Part shown: in pieces, positions 1 to 7,336 of the stretch
How positions within the stretch are numbered: position 1 is the first letter of the stretch
Layout: every line of letters begins with the position of its first letter
Assembly (NCBI GenBank): GCA_036380695.1
Contig: DASVEG010000359.1
Location: 1-8,539 of the forward strand
Direction of reading: 5' to 3'
DNA length: 8,539 nt
DNA from: DASVEG01 sp036380695
GTDB lineage: Bacteria; Actinomycetota; Acidimicrobiia; Acidimicrobiales; CADCTF01
Program-made: the position numbers and the translations under genes
The notes under the pieces: model-generated
Told to the model about the DNA's origin: nothing
What the model saw: only the letters and a program-made list of their open reading frames with translations
The model's database searches: none

Positions 1-2
1 AG

Positions 3-557
3 CAGTGCGCGCGCCTGGCCGCCGAAGGCCGGCGGCCGTACCGGATGCCGATTGGCGGAGCGTCTGCGGTCGGCGCGCTCGGATACGTGTCCGCCGCGCT
101 CGAGCTGCGCGACCAGCTCGCCGACATCGGGCTCGTCGTCACGGCCGACGGGTCGGGCGGAACGCACGCCGGTCTCGTCGCCGGGCTCGGCGATCACGAC
201 CTCGTCCTCGGGATCGACGTCGGAACCCGTCCCGACCTCGACGACCGTGTCCCAGAGAAGGCTGCGGAGGCGGCCGCGCTCGCAGGCCTGCCCGAGCCAA
301 CCGGAACCGTTCGCGTCGACCACGACCGGTTCGGCCCAGGCTACGGCGCGCCAACCGACGCGTCGCTGGAGGCGCTCCGCCTCGCCGCTCGCACCGAGGG
401 ACTGCTACTCGACCCCGTCTACACCGCGAAGGCGATGGCCGGTCTGCTCGCCGCGGTTCGCGAAGGGCGGGCCGGCGACGGCCCTGTCGTGTTCCTGCAC
501 ACCGGCGGCCTCCCCGCGTTGTTCTCGCGGACCTACGCGGAGTGGGTGCGCTCCTAG
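3..557 (+). CDS. PLP-dependent D-cysteine desulfhydrase / ACC deaminase-family enzyme, C-terminal part (5' end outside window)
   Basis: The reading frame is open from the left edge, so the gene starts upstream; 184 residues are visible before the TAG stop. The ATG at 45 is internal: the residues before it (RRPYR) and after it (MPIGGASAVGALGYV) form one continuous family motif. Also seen are a glycine-rich GSGGTHAGL segment that binds the PLP phosphate in this fold, the LLDPVYTAKAM helix, and the C-terminal HTGG-PALF signature. Family members are usually about 320-340 residues, so roughly the first 45% is missing, including the PLP-binding lysine. Known members release pyruvate, ammonia and sulfide from D-cysteine, or deaminate 1-aminocyclopropane-1-carboxylate; the discriminating residues cannot all be judged from this part. 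It is cytosolic. It converges on the downstream minus-strand methyltransferase with a 4-nt gap and no visible terminator. Confidence 0.88.
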   Translation, partial: QCARLAAEGRRPYRMPIGGASAVGALGYVSAALELRDQLADIGLVVTADGSGGTHAGLVAGLGDHDLVLGIDVGTRPDLDDRVPEKAAEAAALAGLPEPTGTVRVDHDRFGPGYGAPTDASLEALRLAARTEGLLLDPVYTAKAMAGLLAAVREGRAGDGPVVFLHTGGLPALFSRTYAEWVRS

Positions 558-561
558 TGCG

Positions 562-1299
562 CTAGATGCCTTCCTTGCGGGCCCGGACGATGAGGGTGCG
601 GGGCACGTAACGGAAGGTCTCGGCCCAGAACATGCTGCGCGGGCCGCTCGCGACCGGCTCGGGCTCGAGCACCGTGTCGAGCCGGTAGCCCGACCTCATC
701 AACCCCATGAAGAGGTCGGACAACGTGTGGTGGAAGTGGGTGAACCGGATCCCGTTCCAGTCGAAGTCGACGGGGGATCGGTCGAAGTACGACCGGCGCA
801 CGAGGAGCGGCTCGTCGGCGGTGTCGTCGATCATCGTGTAGGCGGGGTGGGGGAGGCTGAACACGAGCGGCGCGTTCTGCTTGAGCACCCGGTGCACCTG
901 GCGGAACACGCGGTTGAGGTCTTCGACGTAGCCGAACGCGAAGGCCGAGAACACGAGGTCGATCGACTCGCCGCGCACGAAGGCGAGGTCGGCGAGGTCG
1001 CCGTGGTGCAGCTCGACCCGCACGCCCTCGCGGTCGCACAAGCGGCGGGCGTACGCGAGCTGCTCGCCGGAGTAGTCGACGCCGATGGCGATCGCTCCCT
1101 GCTTCGCGAACGCGATAGAGCACTGCGCGCCACCGCAGCCGAGCTCGAGGACCCGCTTGCCGGACAGGTTGCCGAGCAGCCGGAGGTCGGCCTCGGTCGG
1201 GATGTCGGGCCCGTAGACCGCGACGTCGGTCGGGAGTTGGGCGCCGGCTTGGTAGCCGGACGAATGGCGGTCCCACGCCGCCGCGTTGTCGCTGGGCAC
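562..1299 (-). CDS. Class I SAM-dependent methyltransferase
   Basis: A 245-residue protein with a Rossmann-type methyltransferase core. Motif I is VLELGCGGAQCS (residues about 50-61), an acidic residue that would hold the SAM ribose follows in GVDYS (D75), then HHGDLADL (about 98-105) and the motif IV-like IDLVFSAFAFGYVEDL (about 113-128). The C-terminal half (FSLPHPAYTMIDD, YFDRSPVDFDWNG, FTHFHHTLSDLF) should form the substrate cap and is typical of Methyltransf_11/25-like small-molecule enzymes. The substrate cannot be read from the sequence. I chose the GTG at 1299 because family-like sequence (DNAAAWDRHS) starts right after it; a TTG at 1332 in the same frame is a weaker alternative. Neither start has a well-spaced Shine-Dalgarno sequence. 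The frame stays open far upstream only because of high GC. The gene is divergent from the hydrolase at 1343. Confidence 0.87.
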   Translation of the reverse strand: MPSDNAAAWDRHSSGYQAGAQLPTDVAVYGPDIPTEADLRLLGNLSGKRVLELGCGGAQCSIAFAKQGAIAIGVDYSGEQLAYARRLCDREGVRVELHHGDLADLAFVRGESIDLVFSAFAFGYVEDLNRVFRQVHRVLKQNAPLVFSLPHPAYTMIDDTADEPLLVRRSYFDRSPVDFDWNGIRFTHFHHTLSDLFMGLMRSGYRLDTVLEPEPVASGPRSMFWAETFRYVPRTLIVRARKEGI

Positions 1300-1330
1300 G
1301 CCCTTGATCTTGGCAGGGCATCGGCGCGGC

Positions 1331-1335
1331 AAGGA
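1331..1335 (+). promoter_or_regulatory. Ribosome binding site deciding the GTG start of the EEP hydrolase
   Basis: AAGGA lies 7 nt before the GTG at 1343. This supports that GTG over the in-frame TTG at 1286, which would place the start inside the divergent methyltransferase gene and add 19 residues unrelated to the fold. I see no convincing -10/-35 pair in the 43-bp divergent gap. Confidence 0.6.
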
Positions 1336-1342
1336 TGGACCC

Positions 1343-2059
1343 GTGGCGACATCTGCGAACGGTCGACTCCGTGTCGTCAGCTTCAACATCCAACACGGGC
1401 AACGGGGCGACGCGACCGGCGTCGACATCGCGCTCACCGGATCGGTCGTCGCCGCGCTGAAGCCGGACGTGCTTGCCCTGCAAGAAGTCGACGTCGGGGT
1501 ACCCCGTTCGGCGATGGTGGACGAGGCAGCGGAGGTCGCCGCGGCGTGCGGGCTCGACCACCTTTTTGCTCCGGCAACGGCGGTCGGCGGCGTCGGGCGG
1601 TACGGCAACGCGTTGTGCGTCCGCGGGTCGCTCGACGCGCCCGAGGTCCGGCGCCTGCCCCGTCGCCGCTTCCGCAGCGAACCCCGGTCGGTCGGGATCG
1701 CGCGCGTGCGCGTCGACGACGTCACCGTCACCGTCGCGGCGACGCACCTGTCGATCCACCGCGAAGAGGTGTTCGACCAACTCCGTGCGTGCGTCTCGTG
1801 GCTCGTCGCGCGGCCGGGGCCATGGGTGCTCGTCGGCGACCTCAACCTCCTGCCAGACGAGGTCGTGCCCACCGTCGAAGGCGCGGGGCTGACCCTCGCC
1901 GACACCTCGGTGCCGACGTTCCCCGCAGCCTCGCCCCGCATCCGCATCGACCACGTCGCGGTCGGCGGCGGGCTGCGCATCGCGGCGATCGACGTGGCCG
2001 AGACCCCGGCGAGCGACCACCGGCCGCTCGTCGTGGATCTCGACGTCGTCGAGTCGTGA
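1343..2059 (+). CDS. Endonuclease/exonuclease/phosphatase (EEP) family metal-dependent hydrolase
   Basis: A 238-residue protein with the full set of EEP (DNase I-like) motifs in order: SFNIQH with N15, LQEVD with the metal-binding E48, YGNAL (87-91), ATHLS with H135, GDLNLLP with D166 and N168, RIDHV (201-205) and the C-terminal SDHRPL with D225 and H226. All expected catalytic and metal-binding residues are present, so it should be an active Mg2+-dependent phosphoesterase. The fold acts on nucleic acids, inositol phosphates, sphingolipids or nucleotide-linked lipids; the short compact form is common in actinobacteria and does not reveal the substrate. No signal peptide or membrane segment is visible, so a cytosolic location is expected. 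The stop overlaps the start of the next gene (GTGA, 2056-2059), indicating one transcript and coupled translation with the methyltransferase. Confidence 0.9.
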   Translation: MATSANGRLRVVSFNIQHGQRGDATGVDIALTGSVVAALKPDVLALQEVDVGVPRSAMVDEAAEVAAACGLDHLFAPATAVGGVGRYGNALCVRGSLDAPEVRRLPRRRFRSEPRSVGIARVRVDDVTVTVAATHLSIHREEVFDQLRACVSWLVARPGPWVLVGDLNLLPDEVVPTVEGAGLTLADTSVPTFPAASPRIRIDHVAVGGGLRIAAIDVAETPASDHRPLVVDLDVVES

Positions 2060-2919
2060 CACCGCGCCGCCGGCGCCCCGACGAGGATCCCGTCGCGGCC
2101 AACCGCGCGCTGTGGGACGCGCGGACCCCGGTGCACGCTCGGTCCGCGTACTACGACGTCGACGGGTTCCGCGCCGGCGCGTCGTCGCTGCACGACCTCG
2201 AGGTCTGCGAGGTGCTCGCCGCCGCGTCCGGGTCGCTCGAAGGGAAGCGGCTGCTGCACCTGCAGTGCCACTTCGGCCTCGACACGTTGTCGTGGGCGAG
2301 GCACCACGGTGCGATCGCGACGGGCGTCGACTTCTCGCCGGTCGCGATCGCAACGGCGTCACGGCTCGCGACCGAATGCGGCCTCGCGGACGTCGCGCGG
2401 TTCGTCGAGGCCGACGTGCGCGCGCTCGACCTCGGCGAGCCGTTCGACGTCGTGTTCGTGTCGTACGGCGCGATCTGCTGGCTCCCCGACCTCACGGTCT
2501 GGGGGCAGGTCGTGGCGCGCCACCTGTCGCCGGGAGGGTTCGCGTACGTCGCCGAGATACACCCCGCGTCGATGGCGTTGCAGGACGAACCCGGCACCGC
2601 GGAGCTCGTCATCGGGTACCCGTACTGGACGCCCGCCGAGCCACTCCGGTTCGAGGAAGAGGGCACCTATGCCGACGTGGACGCGCCCATCAAGCTCCCG
2701 GAGTACGTCTGGATGCACGGCGTAGGCGACGTCGTCAACGCGCTGATCGAGGCGGGGCTCACCCTGGAGTACCTCAGGGAGCACGCCTTCACCGTCTACC
2801 CCCAGTTCCCGTTCCTCGAAGAGGAGCCGGGGAGCGGGGCGAGGATCTGGCGGCTCCCCGAGGAGATGCCGGTGTTTCCGTTGCTGCTGTCGCTCGTGGC
2901 TCGCGCCGGAGCGCCGTGA
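2056..2919 (+). CDS. Class I SAM-dependent methyltransferase with HLQCHFG motif I
   Basis: A 287-residue protein. The GTG at 2056 overlaps the upstream stop by 4 bp, and residues NRALWDARTPVHARS (16-30) match the usual N-terminus of this subfamily. Motif I is the non-classical LLHLQCHFGLDTLSWA (66-81) instead of the glycine-rich E/DxGxGxG; that form is nevertheless characteristic of a widespread bacterial methyltransferase subfamily. GVDFSPVAI (90-98), FVEADVRAL (117-125) and FDVVFVSYGAICWLPDL (130-146) complete the core, followed by a cap region rich in aromatics (YPYWTP, YVWMHGVGD, YPQFPFLEE). It differs from the methyltransferase at 562-1299 well beyond motif I, so the two are not a recent duplication. 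The substrate is unknown. Co-translation with the EEP hydrolase suggests related roles, but this is inference. The gene converges on ino1 with a 3-nt gap. Confidence 0.9.
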   Translation: MTPRRRRPDEDPVAANRALWDARTPVHARSAYYDVDGFRAGASSLHDLEVCEVLAAASGSLEGKRLLHLQCHFGLDTLSWARHHGAIATGVDFSPVAIATASRLATECGLADVARFVEADVRALDLGEPFDVVFVSYGAICWLPDLTVWGQVVARHLSPGGFAYVAEIHPASMALQDEPGTAELVIGYPYWTPAEPLRFEEEGTYADVDAPIKLPEYVWMHGVGDVVNALIEAGLTLEYLREHAFTVYPQFPFLEEEPGSGARIWRLPEEMPVFPLLLSLVARAGAP

Positions 2920-2922
2920 CCG

Positions 2923-2930
<8 letters not shown>
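2912..2930. terminator. Short GC-rich inverted repeat enclosing both convergent stop codons
   Basis: CGCCGT (2912-2917) pairs perfectly with ACGGCG (2925-2930) across a 7-nt loop. The plus-strand TGA (2917-2919) and the minus-strand TAA (complement of 2923-2925) both fall inside it. There is no U-tract on either side. It may act as a weak bidirectional terminator, which is all that fits between the two genes, but a 6-bp palindrome in 65-70% GC DNA could also be chance. Confidence 0.3.
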
Positions 2931-4004
<1,074 letters not shown>

Positions 4005-4008
<4 letters not shown>

Positions 4009-4670
4009 AGCGACTCCTTGGTCGTCAGGGCGTCAGGGCCCGATCGGGCGGACGCCTTCTCTGCTTCGATGAGACGGTCGAGCCACGAGATGTCGTGCTC
4101 GGTGACGTCGCGGCTGTGCTCCACGAGGGAGCGCATGTAGGTATCGAGACGGTCCTTGGTCGTCGCCACCGACGCCCTGGTGCGGGCGAGGCGCTCGACG
4201 AGGTGGGCGCGGCGGCGCTCGAGCAGGCCGAGGCGCGCCTCGCTCGGGAGGTGGCGCGCGAACGCGAGCTTGAGCTGGAACGTGCGGTCGTCGTCGTTCG
4301 ACTGCGACTCGGCGGCGAGTAGCTCGTCGAACAGCCGCTCGCCGTCGCCGGTGATCCGGTACACCTTGCGCTTGCGACCGCCGTGGGGCGCCGTTGCCCG
4401 CCGCCGGGCGCGGAACGCCGCGAGCTCGCCACCGAGCGATCCGGTCATGGGGATGGGGCGGCCGGCGGACGTGCGCGCGTCGGAGGCAGTCGCGTGGTCG
4501 ACGTCGACCGCGATGACGGCGCCCGCGGCCTCGAGCCTGCGCAACGCGGGATAGAGCGACCCGAACGACGCGCCGGAGAACGGCCCGAGCGTGTCGCCCA
4601 GCCGCTTCTTGAGCTCGTAGCCGTGGAGTTCCTGCTCCTTGAGCAGCCCCAAGATCGCCAGTTCCAGCAT
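4005..4670 (-). CDS. PadR-family transcriptional regulator, co-transcribed with ino1
   Basis: A 221-residue protein. The ATG at 4670 was chosen because the PadR domain begins at once: LELAILGLLKEQELHGYELKKRL (residues 2-24) is the first helices of the winged helix-turn-helix, and SFGSLYPALRRLEAAG (35-50) holds the recognition helix. The second wing strand, RKVYRITGDGERLF (101-114), returns only after about 40 inserted residues (about 57-98), rich in Ala, Arg and Thr, that typical PadR proteins lack. The C-terminal part (about 128-205) is the helical dimerisation region of the longer PadR class. The M. tuberculosis counterpart next to ino1 (Rv0047c) is shorter, from memory about 180 residues. 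The stop overlaps the ino1 start (TGA at 4005-4007 within GTGA). A paired palindrome just upstream suggests autoregulation of padR-ino1. The ligand is unknown. Confidence 0.93.
4014..4019 (-). promoter_or_regulatory. Shine-Dalgarno sequence of ino1 inside the padR 3' end
   Basis: On the minus strand AAGGAG lies 5 nt before the ino1 GTG, within the last codons of padR. It is among the strongest ribosome binding sites in the window and allows ino1 to be translated by reinitiation or independently of padR. Confidence 0.8.
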
Positions 4671-4690
4671 TCCGTCCGCTTCGTGTCGTG

Positions 4691-4713
4691 CGATGTATCG
4701 ATCCGATATATCG
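4691..4713. promoter_or_regulatory. Probable PadR operator: two CGATRTATCG sites
   Basis: CGATGTATCG (4691-4700, palindromic except one base pair) and CGATATATCG (4704-4713, perfect palindrome) are separated by 3 bp, giving a 13-bp repeat period. They are strikingly AT-rich for this DNA, lie 21-43 bp before the padR start, and sit just downstream of a possible -10 for padR, where bound repressor would block transcription. AT-rich dyads near the regulator's own promoter are usual for PadR proteins; binding here is inferred. Confidence 0.65.
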
Positions 4714-4719
4714 AGGTGC

Positions 4720-4747
4720 AGTGTACAGGTCGGGCGGTTCTGTGCAA
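4720..4747 (-). promoter_or_regulatory. Candidate padR-ino1 promoter
   Basis: On the minus strand TTGCAC (4747-4742) is followed after 16 bp by TACACT (4725-4720). TACACT keeps four of the six -10 consensus bases, while the -35 box keeps only TTG. Transcription would start near 4713, inside the operator. Alternative AT-rich -10 boxes exist inside the operator itself, so the exact site is uncertain. Confidence 0.35.
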
Positions 4748-4828
4748 CTGCGCGTCGAGCGGCGACGGGCGAAGCACGTGCCGGCAGCCGAGTCGGCGGG
4801 CGGGGGGCTGGTTGTCGCAACCCCCGGC

Positions 4829-4834
4829 TACCCT
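4829..4834 (+). promoter_or_regulatory. Candidate -10 box for a leaderless DUF5318-PBP transcript
   Basis: TACCCT fits the actinobacterial TANNNT form and ends 8 nt before the ATG at 4843. There is no Shine-Dalgarno sequence between them. This spacing is what a leaderless mRNA starting at or next to the ATG would show. No good -35 box is seen; a small inverted repeat (GGTTG 4810-4814, CAACC 4818-4822) lies where the polymerase or a regulator would contact. Confidence 0.35.
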
Positions 4835-4842
4835 TCGCGGCG

Positions 4843-5244
4843 ATGAGTTTCGGTCCTGAGTCGCTGGGGGCCACCGCCCGGCCGACCGGGATTGTCGACT
4901 ACCGCCTCGCGCGCAACGCCATCGTGAAGGAGTACCGGCGCGGCCGGCTCAAGCGCCTCGACGTGTGCGACGCCCAACCCGAGCTGCTGCGCAACGCCGA
5001 GCACTGCGGGCGCCCGGCGTCCGAGCCCTGCCCGATCTGCGAGGGCGAGATGGTGCTCGTCACCTACGTCTTCGGCAGCCGCCTGCCCGCGAGCGGGCGG
5101 TGCATCACCAAGGTCGACGAGCTGGCGAAGCTCGACCGCGCCGCGGACGAGCGCGCCGCGTACGTCGTCGAGGTCTGCTGCGACTGCGCGTGGAACCACC
5201 TCGTGCGCAGTTTCCCGGTGGGTCGCCGCCGGTCGCGTCTCTAG
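4843..5244 (+). CDS. DUF5318 family protein, zinc-ribbon-like, upstream of class A PBP
   Basis: A 133-residue protein of unknown function recognised as the actinobacterial DUF5318 family by VDYRLARNAIVKEYRRGR (18-35), VCDAQPELLRNA (41-52) and VCCDCAWNHLVRSF (111-124). Two cysteine pairs, CPIC (63-66) and C112/C115 in VCCDCAW, about 45 residues apart, could form one zinc site. No signal peptide or membrane helix is visible, so it should be cytosolic. The in-frame sequence upstream of the ATG at 4843 is non-coding in character. The gene lies 7 nt before the PBP gene and is very likely co-transcribed with it; the same pairing (Rv0049 before ponA1) occurs in mycobacteria. That lasting linkage suggests a role tied to peptidoglycan synthesis or its control, but no biochemical function can be assigned. 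Confidence 0.88.
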   Translation: MSFGPESLGATARPTGIVDYRLARNAIVKEYRRGRLKRLDVCDAQPELLRNAEHCGRPASEPCPICEGEMVLVTYVFGSRLPASGRCITKVDELAKLDRAADERAAYVVEVCCDCAWNHLVRSFPVGRRRSRL

Positions 5245-5251
5245 CTCCGGC

Positions 5252-7336
5252 ATGCCCGTCGACGGTCGCCCGCGCACGCGGGGACGGCGAAGCTGGCCGT
5301 GGCGTCACCGCCGCCTCCTGTTCCTCGTTGCCCTCCTGGGGTTCACCGGGTCGTCGGGCGCGGTGTACGTCGTCGCCGAGGTCCCGCTCGAGGATCCGGA
5401 GCGCCTCGCGGAGACCACGATCCTCACCGACGTCAACGGCGCGCGGCTGGCGTCCATCGACTCGGGCGAGGACCGGGTGCCGGTGCCGCTCGCCGCGGTG
5501 CCCGAGACCCTGGTGCGCGCCGTGCTCGCCGCGGAGGACCGCAACTTCTACAGCCACGGCGGCATCGACCCGGCGGGCGTCCTCCGGGCCACGTACGCCG
5601 ACCTCCGCGGCCAGCGGTTGCAGGGCGGGTCGACGATCACGCAGCAGTACGTCAAGAACGTCTACCTGGGCCGGGAGCGCACGCTCACCCGAAAGGTGAG
5701 GGAGGCCGCGCTCGCGCTCAAGGTCGAGCGGCGCTACGGCAAGGACGAGATCCTCGAGCGCTACCTCAACACGGTGTACTTCGGGCGCGGCGCCTACGGC
5801 GTGCAGGCCGCGACCCGCGCCTATTTCGGCAAGGACGTCGGCGACGTGACCCTGTCGGAAGCCGCGTACCTGGCCGGGCTCATCCGCGCGCCGGAGGCAG
5901 CGGACGCGCACCGCAGCCCCGCGGTCGCCGCGGCTCGCCGCGACCGCACCCTCGCGGCGATGCGCGAACGCGGGTGGATCCGCGCGGCCGACGACCGCGC
6001 CGCTCGGGCCGAGCCCATCGAGACCGAGGTGCTGTCGACCGACGAGCGCGAGCCCAACATCGTCGGCGCCGAGAAGGGGACCGCGTACTTCGTCGAGTAC
6101 GTCCGCGCCGAGCTCGTCCGCCGCTACGGCGAGGACACGACGTATCAGGGCGGCCTTCGGGTGAAGACGTCGCTCGACCTCGGGTTGCAGGCGAAGGCGT
6201 ACGACGCGGTGTACGGGTTCCTCGACCGGGCCGACGATCCTGCCGGTGCCCTCGTGGCGGTCGACGACGGCGGGCGGGTGCTCGCCATGGTCGGGGGCAA
6301 GGACTTTGGCGCGGCGAAGGTCAACTACGCGATCGGGCGCGAGGGCGGCGGGTCAGGCCGCCAGGGCGGGTCGACGTTCAAGCCGTTCGTCCTCGCTGCC
6401 GCGGTGAAGGACGGCTACAGCGTCCAGAGCGCGTTCCCCGGCCCTGCCGCCGTCGTGCTTCCGAAGGCCGACCGAGGCAAGGACTACGAGGTCGGCAACT
6501 ACGAGGACACCACGTTCGGCGACGCCGTCAACCTGATCGACGCGACGGCGAGCTCGGTCAACACGGTCTACGTGCAGGCCCAGGAAGCGCTCGGGCGGGA
6601 GAAGGCCGTGGAGATGGCGCGGTCGCTCGGCGTCACGCGATCCGACCTCGCGCCGAACCCGTCGTTCGTCCTCGGCACCAACTCGGTGTCGGTGCTCGAG
6701 ATGGCGGGCGCGTACTCGACGTTCGCGAACCGCGGCGTCCGCGTCGAACCGCGCGTCGTCCTCGAGGTGCGCCGCGCCGACGGCACGCTCATCGAGCCGG
6801 AGGGCGAGCCCGCGAGCGAGCGCGTGCTGTCGGTCGACCAGGCCGACGTCGTCAACCACTGCCTGCGCCAGGTCGTGCTTCGAGGGTCGGGCGCGGGGGC
6901 CAAGGTCGGCACGCCGGTCGCGGGCAAGACGGGGACGACGCAGAAGTTCGTCGACGCGTGGTTCGTCGGCTACACCCCGAAGCTCACCGCCGCGGTGTGG
7001 ATGGGCTTCCCCGACCAGAACCGCCCGATGGTCGAGGTGCGGGGCAAGAAGAACGTGACCGGCAGCACCTTCCCGGCCACGATCTTCCAGCGGTTCATGG
7101 CCGAGGCGACGAAGGACCCGCGCTTCCGTGGCGAGTTCGTGAAGGTGTCCCGGTTCCGGGGCAAGCCCCTCGCCCCGCCCCCTGCCGACAAGGTGGTCCC
7201 GGTCACCACCACGACGACGACCACGACCGCGCCGCCGGAGCCGGGAGGGACGAGCGCGTCGACGACGACGACGGAGCCGGGCGGTGCGGCGACGACCACG
7301 ACGACGGCGCCCCCGACGACCGTCGCGCCGCCCTAG
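5252..7336 (+). CDS. ponA: Bifunctional class A penicillin-binding protein (glycosyltransferase 51 / DD-transpeptidase)
   Basis: A 694-residue membrane enzyme that polymerises lipid II into glycan strands and cross-links the peptides outside the cytoplasmic membrane. A short basic cytoplasmic tail (1-20) precedes one membrane helix (about 21-42). The GT51 domain shows EDRNFYSHGGID with catalytic E95, GGSTITQQYVKN (125-136), RKVREAALALKVE with E151, and KDEILERYLNTVYFGRGAYG (164-183). The transpeptidase domain shows the nucleophile motif STFK (S374, K377), SVN (435-437) and KTGT (559-562). All catalytic motifs are intact. Residues about 640-694 form an extracytoplasmic Pro/Thr-rich tail with no PASTA domain. 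The ATG at 5252 lacks a Shine-Dalgarno sequence and lies 7 nt after DUF5318, so translation is probably coupled. Motifs and position match mycobacterial PonA1; the symbol rests on that synteny. The stop overlaps that of the next gene. Confidence 0.96.
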   Translation: MPVDGRPRTRGRRSWPWRHRRLLFLVALLGFTGSSGAVYVVAEVPLEDPERLAETTILTDVNGARLASIDSGEDRVPVPLAAVPETLVRAVLAAEDRNFYSHGGIDPAGVLRATYADLRGQRLQGGSTITQQYVKNVYLGRERTLTRKVREAALALKVERRYGKDEILERYLNTVYFGRGAYGVQAATRAYFGKDVGDVTLSEAAYLAGLIRAPEAADAHRSPAVAAARRDRTLAAMRERGWIRAADDRAARAEPIETEVLSTDEREPNIVGAEKGTAYFVEYVRAELVRRYGEDTTYQGGLRVKTSLDLGLQAKAYDAVYGFLDRADDPAGALVAVDDGGRVLAMVGGKDFGAAKVNYAIGREGGGSGRQGGSTFKPFVLAAAVKDGYSVQSAFPGPAAVVLPKADRGKDYEVGNYEDTTFGDAVNLIDATASSVNTVYVQAQEALGREKAVEMARSLGVTRSDLAPNPSFVLGTNSVSVLEMAGAYSTFANRGVRVEPRVVLEVRRADGTLIEPEGEPASERVLSVDQADVVNHCLRQVVLRGSGAGAKVGTPVAGKTGTTQKFVDAWFVGYTPKLTAAVWMGFPDQNRPMVEVRGKKNVTGSTFPATIFQRFMAEATKDPRFRGEFVKVSRFRGKPLAPPPADKVVPVTTTTTTTTAPPEPGGTSASTTTTEPGGAATTTTTAPPTTVAPP
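7205..7333 (+). repeat. Low-complexity Thr/Pro-encoding tract at the PBP C-terminus
   Basis: Runs of ACC/ACG threonine codons (8, 4 and 5 in a row) separated by APPEPGG-, EPGGAA- and APP-type linkers make up the last 43 codons. This is an intrinsically disordered extracytoplasmic tail, as common in actinobacterial cell-wall proteins. Near-identical triplets make the tract prone to slippage and length variation. It is coding, not a mobile repeat. Confidence 0.75.

Noticed and set aside
1300..2307. Minus-strand extension of the first methyltransferase to about 580 residues
   Set aside because: The residues before GTG 1299 are low-complexity and antisense to the well-supported EEP hydrolase and part of the second methyltransferase. 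A fusion is not supported.
52..2919. 955-codon plus-strand open frame
   Set aside because: Only the part from 2056 reads as a protein family (methyltransferase). The upstream part is Arg/Ser/Pro-rich and overlaps the desulfhydrase, the methyltransferase and the EEP gene, as expected from high-GC shadow frames.
562..2919. The two methyltransferases as a tandem duplication
   Set aside because: Motif I, the cap regions and length differ strongly (GCGGAQCS versus HLQCHFGLD), so they belong to different subfamilies.
4671..4842. A small RNA or riboswitch in the largest intergenic gap
   Set aside because: Apart from the dyad operator, candidate promoters and a 5-bp inverted repeat, I see no extended stem-loop architecture or terminator that would support an RNA gene.
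7201..7333. Triplet repeat as a CRISPR or microsatellite element
   Set aside because: It is in frame with the PBP and encodes a Thr/Pro tail. The repeat units are too short and irregular for CRISPR.
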